Assembly (NCBI GenBank): GCA_030917805.1
Contig: JAUPUA010000078.1
Coordinates: 1 to 6,154, forward strand
Length of the DNA stretch: 6,154 nt
Direction of reading: 5' to 3'
DNA from: Patescibacteria group bacterium
GTDB taxonomy: Bacteria > Patescibacteriota > Saccharimonadia > Saccharimonadales > HK-STAS-PATE-42
Shown here: one piece after another, positions 1-5,800 of the stretch
Numbering within the stretch: position 1 is the stretch's first letter
How the letters are laid out: every line of letters starts with the position of its first letter
Translations under genes and position numbers: made by a program
The notes under the pieces: generated by a model
What the model saw: only the letters and a program-made list of their open reading frames with translations
Database searches by the model: none
What the model was told of the DNA's origin: nothing

Positions 1-2
1 AA

Positions 3-188
3 CTTATGAAGGGCAGAACTACTGTAGTAGTCGCACACCGTCTTTCAACTATCCAAAAGATGGATAGAATTCTGGTTATAGAAAAGGGGAAAGTTGTGTC
101 CCAGGGTCCGCATGATGAATTACTTAAGATCTCACCACTCTACAAAAAGCTTTGGTCCCACCAAAGCGGAGGCATGCTTCAAGACTAA
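3..188 (+). CDS. ABC transporter ATP-binding protein, C-terminal end only (5' partial)
   Basis: This is the last 61 codons of an ABC-transporter ATPase; the frame is open to the left edge and stops at TAA (186-188). The visible part begins with [17 protein letters not shown], which is the beta-strand plus switch (H-loop) histidine that contacts the ATP gamma-phosphate. It continues with [20 protein letters not shown], the usual end of the nucleotide-binding domain, and finishes with the Y-x-x-L-W-x-H-Q tail typical of exporter-type (ABCB/MsbA-like) fused permease-ATPases. The family normally carries an N-terminal six-helix membrane domain in the same chain, which would lie outside the window, so the substrate cannot be inferred. 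The ATG at position 6 is internal and not the real start. The gene is convergent with the membrane-protein gene that ends 14 bases downstream. Family assignment is secure; exporter type is inferred from the tail. Confidence 0.93.
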   Translation, partial: LMKGRTTVVVAHRLSTIQKMDRILVIEKGKVVSQGPHDELLKISPLYKKLWSHQSGGMLQD

Positions 189-202
189 ATCCTTAAGGAA
201 AT

Positions 203-637
203 TTAATAGTTGTTCCCGATTCCGAACACAGTGCTGAGTATCGCTAAGGTAGGCATAAATAGAAACAACATAATCCCTAACCAGATTATTACCCATAATA
301 TATACGACGCAAACACCCCATATGGTTTAGCATGGTAGGCGAAAGGCTCTTTACCGAGCGGTGTCAAAACTCGTTGAAGTCCATAGGCCTGTCTAAAGAA
401 AACAAATCTTCCTGATTTCCGAACCCAGTTAATATAAATAGGGAGAAATATAAAGATGTATTCGAGCATCGTTAAGAACCCAACTAGCCATATATACGTA
501 AGATCACTCCAGCTTATGTTATCACCTACTCTGGAGACAATCGTTATTAAGATCACAAATGCTATAAAGTTAAACAAATATCTTAAATTTCGCTTTTTAC
601 TGAAATAGGGCAGTTGTTTGCTCGTTGGGACTGTCAT
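203..637 (-). CDS. small multi-pass membrane protein of unknown function
   Basis: A 144-residue protein that I do not recognise. It has a basic, polar N-terminus (residues 1-19, including KKR), a hydrophobic helix at about 20-36, a second at about 47-71, and a long hydrophobic stretch at about 107-140 that could be one long or two short helices. This gives three or four membrane segments. The loop at 72-106 is rich in Arg/Lys and aromatic residues (RKSGRFVFFRQ), so it probably faces the cytoplasm by the positive-inside rule. No catalytic motif and no cysteine is visible. The ATG at 635-637 is the first in frame near a possible promoter; no Shine-Dalgarno sequence is visible before it. The gene lies downstream of rpsT on the same strand but behind a terminator hairpin, so it is probably transcribed separately. 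The 14-base convergent gap to the ABC-transporter gene contains no clear terminator. That this is a real gene is supported by length and coherent membrane topology. Confidence 0.75.
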   Translation of the reverse strand: MTVPTSKQLPYFSKKRNLRYLFNFIAFVILITIVSRVGDNISWSDLTYIWLVGFLTMLEYIFIFLPIYINWVRKSGRFVFFRQAYGLQRVLTPLGKEPFAYHAKPYGVFASYILWVIIWLGIMLFLFMPTLAILSTVFGIGNNY

Positions 638-660
638 ATGTGAAAATGTTTTATTAACTA

Positions 661-698
661 AAAAAAGTATACCAAAAAGACCGAACGAATTCGGTCTT
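661..698 (-). terminator. Rho-independent terminator of rpsT with a UUCG loop
   Basis: Read on the minus strand, just downstream of the rpsT stop, positions 698-677 form a perfect 9-bp hairpin (AAGACCGAA paired with TTCGGTCTT) closed by the tetraloop TTCG. A short run of T follows (five, two of them in the stem), and seven bases later a second run of six T at 666-661. The UUCG tetraloop is a known stable loop, and the G+C pairs sit mid-stem. Placement 28 bases after the S20 stop fits intrinsic termination. The symmetrical stem could also act on the plus strand, but no plus-strand gene precedes it. Confidence 0.85.
666..674 (-). promoter_or_regulatory. possible extended -10 promoter for the membrane protein gene
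   Basis: On the minus strand, TGG followed by TATACT (674-666) matches an extended -10 (TGn plus TATAAT-like hexamer). The start site would be near 659, giving a leader of about 22 bases before the ATG at 637. No -35 match lies at 16-18 bp, where the rpsT terminator stem sits. The element falls between the two T runs of that terminator. This is a motif match only. Confidence 0.4.
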
Positions 699-725
699 CT
701 ATTCAGGCTACGGTAAACCTAGTAA

Positions 726-1133
726 CTATTTCTTAGCAGCAGTCTTTTTTGCTGGAGCTTTCTTTGCCGCGGTAGTTGTCTTTGGTTTTGAAGCAACTTT
801 TTTAACAGCAGCTTTCTTTGCTACTGGCTTTGCCGCAGCTTTAGGTTGGGCAGACTTAGCACCCTGAGGATTAAATCCAAGCCTTTTAAGTTCGGCATTC
901 AATCTAGCCTTCTTTCGAGAACCATTGTTCTTGTGCAGAATATTCTTCTTTACGGCAGTATCAATAGTACTTTGAGCCTTCTTAAAAAGCTGAGCAGCAT
1001 TCTTTCCACCATTTGCAGCATCCTCCCGTAGAGCTTTAATAGCCTCACGCATGTTCTTTTTAGTAATTCTGTTTCTAGCTTCACGAACCTTTGCTTGTCT
1101 AGCTCGCTTCTTTGCAGATTTAATAATTGGCAT
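726..1133 (-). CDS. rpsT: 30S ribosomal protein S20 (bS20) with long Lys/Ala-rich C-terminal tail
   Basis: bS20 is a helical-bundle protein that binds 16S rRNA near the bottom of the small subunit and helps its assembly. Residues 1-88 match the family throughout: the start IKSAKKRARQA, the basic first helix with RNRITKKNMREAIK, the middle AAQLFKKAQSTIDTAVKKNILHKN, and the closing SRKKARLNAELKRLG. The family is usually about 85-90 residues. This protein has 135, because residues 90-135 form a low-complexity tail with 15 Lys and 15 Ala, several Pro/Thr/Val, and no acidic residue, resembling a histone-H1-like tail. The ATG at 1131-1133 gives the conserved N-terminus directly. A purine-rich stretch (AAAAGG then A-rich) lies upstream, but its GG is about 13 bases from the ATG, a loose Shine-Dalgarno at best. 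It has its own promoter upstream and a strong terminator downstream, so it is probably monocistronic. Confidence 0.97.
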   Translation of the reverse strand: MPIIKSAKKRARQAKVREARNRITKKNMREAIKALREDAANGGKNAAQLFKKAQSTIDTAVKKNILHKNNGSRKKARLNAELKRLGFNPQGAKSAQPKAAAKPVAKKAAVKKVASKPKTTTAAKKAPAKKTAAKK

Positions 1134-1190
1134 TAATTCTTTTTTTCCTTTTGATCCGTAGACCTTAATAACTTTTTAGTTGTACGACTT

Positions 1191-1219
1191 ATTATAACAG
1201 GGAAGAGTGAAAAAATAAA
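1191..1219 (-). promoter_or_regulatory. rpsT promoter with extended -10
   Basis: On the minus strand a perfect TATAAT (1196-1191) is preceded by TG at the extended -10 position (1199-1198). The -35 region at 17-bp spacing (1219-1214) reads TTTATT, a poor match, which is common where an extended -10 is present. Transcription would start near 1184, leaving a leader of about 50 bases before the rpsT ATG. Confidence 0.7.
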
Positions 1220-1238
1220 GGCCACCGCATCTTCTAGT

Positions 1239-1256
1239 ATTGCAATTAATTGCAAT
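1239..1256. promoter_or_regulatory. 18-bp perfect palindrome, candidate operator
   Basis: ATTGCAATTAATTGCAAT is identical to its reverse complement over all 18 bases; symmetry breaks at the next flanking pair. It covers the -35 hexamer and most of the spacer of the plus-strand promoter at 1240-1268, a classic place for a repressor dimer. It lies about 20 bp upstream of the predicted rpsT -35 region. The half-site is ATTGCAATT. The regulator is unknown, and nothing in the window encodes an evident DNA-binding protein. Confidence 0.6.
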
Positions 1257-1268
1257 TAGGCATATACT
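1240..1268 (+). promoter_or_regulatory. promoter for the 110-residue orphan gene
   Basis: TTGCAA (1240-1245) and TATACT (1263-1268) are separated by exactly 17 bp, a good match to a housekeeping-sigma promoter (four of six bases at -35, five of six at -10). Transcription would start near 1275, giving an AT-rich leader of about 39 bases before the ATG at 1314. The -35 and the spacer lie inside the 18-bp palindrome, suggesting control by a DNA-binding protein. Confidence 0.65.
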
Positions 1269-1313
1269 ATGCACATCTAAACAAAAAAATGTTTATTAAT
1301 TAAAACTTTTATT

Positions 1314-1646
1314 ATGGGCACACTAAAGAGTAGATGTTCAGGACCTGGTAATGGGCATAGTCGTCAAATTCCTGGCTCAACATTAATCGAGGAGATTGAC
1401 AAGCCTGATAAGCCAGACGATCTGGTGCAGTCTGGTTGGGAGATAACTGCTGCCCAGAAACCAGAGCTAAAAGTAGCTATGTCTACTGCTAATAGGCTAG
1501 GCGCCAGTGCTAAAGACTGTGTAAGTCAGGATACCGGAGTGGTCCCTCCAGAGATGAGGGCTGCCCAACTTGCCGAAGCATCTCGAAGAGAAAATTTTAA
1601 TCAAAGTGGAGATGACTCAGAACATGAGGAACTCTGTAGCGACTAA
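1314..1646 (+). CDS. acidic 110-residue protein of unknown function
   Basis: I do not recognise this protein. It is polar and overall acidic, with no signal peptide and no membrane segment. Residues 1-20 are basic and Gly/Ser-rich. An acidic proline-containing stretch follows (DKPDKPDD at 29-36), then an Ala-rich probably helical region at about 46-66. The C-terminal end (residues 97-110) is very acidic and ends in LCSD. Three cysteines (8, 69, 108) are widely spaced. There is no Shine-Dalgarno; the leader is AT-rich. Evidence that it is real: a well-spaced promoter with an overlapping palindrome lies just upstream, and the frame fills the gap between rpsT and the next gene exactly. Against: no recognised homologue, and low sequence complexity. 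The stop overlaps the stop of the convergent metallopeptidase-like gene. Possible roles such as a small regulator or peptide precursor are guesses. Confidence 0.6.
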   Translation: MGTLKSRCSGPGNGHSRQIPGSTLIEEIDKPDKPDDLVQSGWEITAAQKPELKVAMSTANRLGASAKDCVSQDTGVVPPEMRAAQLAEASRRENFNQSGDDSEHEELCSD

Positions 1647-2623
1647 ATCGATTCTACGTTTGCGTTTAAAGTGTCGGTTAGGTTCTTGGCCGATAGAGCT
1701 TCTTGATTTCTAACTTCTACTAAAGCGTTATACTCATCAATAATCTCTCGAATTCTTTCAACCTTAGAGTTATAAACTCCAACTTTTCTATTATATTCTT
1801 CAGCAGAAGCTTGGTATTGTTCCACACTATCACCAGAGCTAAGATTATCAAGCTCCAACTTTTCTGTATTTAGTTCTTCACTCAAGGCTTGGGCCTCGGC
1901 CTCTAAAGAATCCTTCTCAGATTTCAATTCGGCAAGCTCAGCATCATAAGCTTCTATCTTTTGTTGTATATTGCTAAATTCAGAGCTATAAGCCTTATAT
2001 CTCGCTACTATTCCAGACCTATTCTTAAAGTACTCGCTATAGATATTCTCCAGTTCTTCACCCACACTATCAAGTTGAGTCCCGTAGATTGCAAAGATCT
2101 CGTTATAAAGTTCTTCTCCTTCACCTAAATTGGATCTGTAGCTTTCAATTAAATTGTTTACTTCCGTATCAGTCACACCCTTTCTAAGGGTAGCTAACTT
2201 CTGTTTCAAATCGGCTTTCTTGCCGCCGCTCATCCTCTCGAACTGAGCATGAAAAAGCTCGTGTGCAGCCGTTACCTCTTCAACTCCAGCTAGCCTCGGT
2301 TCATCCACCTTTAATACATAGATCCTTCGAGCGGAATAACATCCCAGAACATTTGCCTCTTCAAACCTCTCAACAGGGCACCTTTCTTTAAAGTTGTTCT
2401 TATCATCAACCTCCGTAAGACTAGCCTTAAATACTAGCTCGCCTCTTCCGGTTAAATTCAAATTACTTAAGACTTCAGAAGAATCAACAGTCTCTTTGTA
2501 GGATTTCGCTACCCACCTATCATGGATCTCCCATTTATTATTCCAGGCAAATATACCCAACCCAATCAATAAGATCGATAGGGCAAGAGAGATCATCTTC
2601 TTATAGAGCCTACTACCTTGCAT
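1643..2623 (-). CDS. membrane-anchored HExxH (zincin-like) protein with C-terminal coiled coil
   Basis: A 326-residue protein. Residues 1-9 are short and basic, 10-27 form a single hydrophobic helix with no obvious lipobox or cleavage site, and the rest is hydrophilic, so it is probably anchored in the membrane with its body outside. Residues 82 and 95 are the only cysteines and could form a disulfide. HELFH at 121-125 is a canonical HExxH zinc motif preceded by EEVTAA, with E122 as the expected general base. About 50 residues on, ELYNEIFAIYGTQ (171-183) offers E175 (or E171) as the third zinc ligand, as in gluzincins, followed by the conserved-looking YSEYFKNR at 195-202. Residues about 208-262 and 272-305 are Glu/Lys/Leu/Ala-rich and predicted coiled coil. 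A structural or inactive role is possible. I recall similar HE-L/M-LHA proteins from Saccharibacteria, but the substrate is unknown. Start ATG at 2621-2623; an alternative start at residue 10 would shorten the cytoplasmic end. No Shine-Dalgarno is seen. Confidence 0.8.
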   Translation of the reverse strand: MQGSRLYKKMISLALSILLIGLGIFAWNNKWEIHDRWVAKSYKETVDSSEVLSNLNLTGRGELVFKASLTEVDDKNNFKERCPVERFEEANVLGCYSARRIYVLKVDEPRLAGVEEVTAAHELFHAQFERMSGGKKADLKQKLATLRKGVTDTEVNNLIESYRSNLGEGEELYNEIFAIYGTQLDSVGEELENIYSEYFKNRSGIVARYKAYSSEFSNIQQKIEAYDAELAELKSEKDSLEAEAQALSEELNTEKLELDNLSSGDSVEQYQASAEEYNRKVGVYNSKVERIREIIDEYNALVEVRNQEALSAKNLTDTLNANVESI

Positions 2624-2632
2624 ATCTATCTA

Positions 2633-2662
2633 ATACTACATTAAAAAGACCTTAAGCTTCAA
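2633..2662 (-). promoter_or_regulatory. possible promoter of the HExxH protein gene
   Basis: On the minus strand TTGAAG (2662-2657) and TAGTAT (2638-2633) are 18 bp apart. The start site would fall near 2626, only a few bases before the ATG at 2623, which would make the message nearly leaderless and would explain the missing Shine-Dalgarno. This is a motif match only. Confidence 0.4.
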
Positions 2663-2687
2663 AAAACAGTGGTAATTGAGATATAAT
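2658..2687 (+). promoter_or_regulatory. tRNA gene promoter
   Basis: A perfect TATAAT at 2682-2687 lies 11 bases before the first base of the tRNA, with a weak -35 TTCAAA at 2658-2663 (18-bp spacing). Transcription would start near 2694. The -35 occupies the same bases as the -35 of the divergent HExxH gene. Confidence 0.65.
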
Positions 2688-2698
2688 CTAAAACTGTT

Positions 2699-2774
2699 GG
2701 GGGCGTAGCTCAGGGGTTAGAGCAGTCGGCTCATAACTGATTGGTCGTAGGTTCAAATCCTACCGCCCCCACCA
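2699..2774 (+). tRNA. tRNA with CAU anticodon (elongator Met, or Ile2 after lysidine modification)
   Basis: A complete 76-base tRNA with CCA encoded (2772-2774). The acceptor stem GGGGGCG (2699-2705) pairs fully with CGCCCCC (2764-2770), and the discriminator is A2771. D stem GCTC/GAGC is at 2708-2711 and 2720-2723. The anticodon stem GTCGG/CTGAT (2725-2729, 2737-2741) includes two G-U pairs, with loop CTCATAA and anticodon CAT at 2732-2734. The T stem GTAGG/CCTAC is at 2747-2751 and 2759-2763 with loop TTCAAAT. It is not the initiator: base pair 1-72 is G-C instead of the mismatch, and the three G-C pairs of the initiator anticodon stem are absent. Elongator Met and the Ile2 species that TilS converts to read AUA share this anticodon. 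From memory, the anticodon arm through the T arm resembles Bacillus tRNA-Ile2 more than tRNA-Met, so identity stays open. Confidence 0.95.
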
Positions 2775-2821
2775 AAATCTTTCACTGACCAAATTCTATA
2801 CAGACATCCTCAGAGATTTGC

Positions 2822-5800
2822 TTAAGTAACTTCTGCATATGTCCTTGTTGCTCCGCTGTCGGGCTTATCCCTCAGCCTTAGTTTTCCGTTGCTAAATGAA
2901 AGCTCTATAGTAATTTTGCCTCTTGATGAGCGTCGTGTTCTTATTGCTTTGAGTGCGTAAGCCTGGAAGTATGGATCACTTGCTGCTGTAGCAACATAGT
3001 CTAGCAGCTCTGCAGGCACACTGTAACTGTCTGGTCTTACGATCAAACTACCCTGCCCGAGAGCGATAGTAAGTCCGTAGCTGGATTGGGCTCTATTTGC
3101 AAGTTCAATACCGTTAAGTTCATCAAGTAGTAGTGCAGTTAAGGTGTCCGCATCAGCGGGTACGGTTCTTCTTGTTGCTGGGAGGGCACCAATCACCACC
3201 TCTCTCGACTCACTTGGATCTACACCTAACTCTGAATTAATAATTCTCTTCTCTTTGGCTTTCGACTTCAGCTCTCCTTTTTGCCTTGACCAGTCTCCGA
3301 ATCTAAGGCGAACTGCTGCTCTCGTATCCGGCGTTCTAAAACCAATAGCTACAGCATTCTCAACTCCATTATTCCGTAGTGCAACTGAAGCACTTTTAGG
3401 CAATTGCAGAACCTTGTCGTTAGAGCCAAAACCATCCCTTGAAGCAGTACCGACTAATATAACGTCAGGGTCGGAAGCCAAAACATCACCGACGCTAACG
3501 CTTGGGTTTGTAGGCAGAACGATAGATTCAGTTCCTCGTCTACGATCAAGGCTTTCTCCTTCGCTCAAAAGTGGGGCAAATACTTCGTCTAGCTCCGGAC
3601 GGAAGCCCGACGCGGCTATTATGTGGTCTCCCATAATAGGTGCGTCCTGTCCATTTATTACTGTTGTTATTGGGTTTCCTGCCTGGTCTAACAATATCGC
3701 CCTGTCACCGCTCAAAGATACGTCTGCCACTCTGGCATCAATTATTTGGAGGAAGTTTTGTTTACCACCTCGCGCCTTTAGGTCGTTAATCGCAGCATAA
3801 CGAGGACGGGCACTTAGGGGAGCTCCAGTGATTACATAGACTTTCTCTACCCCATCAAGAGCAGGGTTACCACTCTCAAATTGTCTGCCAAGATATTCGA
3901 TCAAGACGTCAGCTGAGTTACCCCCACCATATATGACCACAGTCCCTTGAGGGGCAACCTGTTCTTCCGTTTCGGGTGAAGACAAAACCTCAAAAGCACC
4001 TAGTGTATCAGTAAGAATTGGGAATCCATCTGCCGTTTCGGTGTTGGCACTACTATTTAGTATCTGCTCCGCTCTTGAGCCAGGAAGGTTAATGCCATAA
4101 TTTGGCTCACCCAAACCGCTGGAAATAATTATTCCGTCTGTACGAATCGTTTTCACAATAGTTTCTCCGGTTTCAGTTTGATACTCCAAAGTTACACGTT
4201 TATTCCCTGGCCGATCATCATCGATTGGCTCAACTTTTGTGACCCGCGTAGATAGCAAGAGATGGTCTGTAAGCATGGCCGCTTGTAGTTGGAGAACCCG
4301 TGCTAAATCTGCGTTATCTGGATACCTAGTTGTAGATACGTTATCTGGGTTCAGTAGGTAATCTACGGAAGAGTTAATACTACCCGCTCTCGTATCCTCG
4401 CCCCTTCTGCGTTCTCCTGGATACATAACTAGGGGGCTACCAAACGAACGGACAGCAGCACTAGCAGCCTCAGAATCTGTTTGGTCGGGCAAAACGTTAG
4501 TCGACCGACCTATGCTATTCGCGCTATTAAGAGACCAGCCGAGCCCTTTAACTTGCCCAAACGGCCCACCCGGTAGCTCCGCAGCATCAATATACAGAGT
4601 TTGTTCCGCAAGTTCTGGGTTGCTACGGTTAAGTTCACCAGCAGAAGCTACGCCATTCGGTCCAAGTCCAATTTGCACAAGTGGCACATAGATATCCTCT
4701 TCTAAGGCTTCGCGTGTAGTGCGGTCTAGCTCTTTAAAGTATTGTTCCAGATACAAAGAGGTCAACTCTGGACGTTCGCGTGCGAGTGCTACAAGGTGGG
4801 GGTTGAATATGGATAGGAGCTCAACCGACTCCAGATAAGCTCGCTCTGTTTCACTAAGTGCTCTTTGTTCTTCAAGCCTCTCAATGTTCTGTACAAAATC
4901 GGATCTTGTGCCTGCTGGAGATATGTATTTTAGTACTTTCGAACCATCTGAGCCGCCCCTTATAGTCTCAAATAGTGGCACTATTGATCCTTTGAACCTT
5001 CTCACTACACCGCTAACAGCCCTTATATTTCGTTTTTCAGGCGCCTTAGTTAAATCTAAGCCTAATCTTTCAGATTGACCTCTAGCTCTACGAATTCCTC
5101 TTACGGCTAAGCTTGTAAGATCCTCAAACTTTCTTGAATCTAAGCCTTTACGTGCACTAGTTAAAAAGCTTAGCTCATTAATCAACTCTTGTCTCAGTGC
5201 ATCATTAATAACACCTCCTTCTGGTAAATCAATTATGTCATCAACAACACTTGATATGTCGGGGTCATCAACGAAACGCTTTTTGATCTCCACTATTTCT
5301 CTTTGTAGCGCTAAGTTTTCTATCTCAGTAAGTATAGATTCAAAACTTTCTCTTGCTTCCGTAAATTTATCAATAAAGTCGATATCTCCTACTGGAGGCC
5401 GTAACTTAACCTCACTTAAAGCTTTTCTTAGCTCATCTAAAGCTGTTCTGTCGAGCTGTACTCGACTTAGTAAATCACCGAATACACTGGTAATCTCTGC
5501 AGAATAAGCACTTTCTGCTATTGTTTGTAGAGTTCTTCCAAAGCTCTCTGCGTCTCCAAGCTGTACCGTTGTTTGCTCTATGCCTTTTAGTAGCTTGGCG
5601 GCAAGTTCATAATCAATAGTATCACCGCTAATACTTTGGTAAGTAGCCAACAAGAAGTTGTCTCTTCTTAGCTTTAAGCCTGAGACTATGAGATCCTTCT
5701 TAACTTTATCGTCGCCAGGTAAAACTGGCTGGAACTCTTCAAGTACACGGAAGGCTTCTAATAAGCCTCTGTCGGTTGCACTCTCTGTGCCTAACTTTGC

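Noticed and set aside
190..199. Palindrome TCCTTAAGGA between the ABC-transporter gene and the membrane-protein gene as a terminator
   Set aside because: It has no loop and no following T run; ten symmetric bases alone do not make an intrinsic terminator.
1296..1303. TTAATTAA in the leader of the orphan gene as a second operator
   Set aside because: Eight symmetric A/T bases in an AT-rich leader are expected by chance, and the flanks are not symmetric.
2747..2774. tRNA 3' end as an integration (att) site
   Set aside because: No second copy of the tRNA 3' segment is visible in the window, and no integrase or phage gene is nearby.
2775..2821. Terminator in the convergent gap between the tRNA and the large gene
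   Set aside because: Only AAATCT and AGATTT, 33 bases apart, can pair; the stem is weak and there is no T run on either strand.
3144..3800. 218-codon open frame on the plus strand, antisense to the flavin part of the large gene
   Set aside because: It lies wholly inside a frame with clear Rossmann motifs, has no promoter or ribosome-binding site, and its Ser/Pro/Thr-rich product looks like a reverse-strand shadow. The same applies to the shorter plus-strand frames at 846-1031, 4884-5078, 5235-5507 and 5658-5852.
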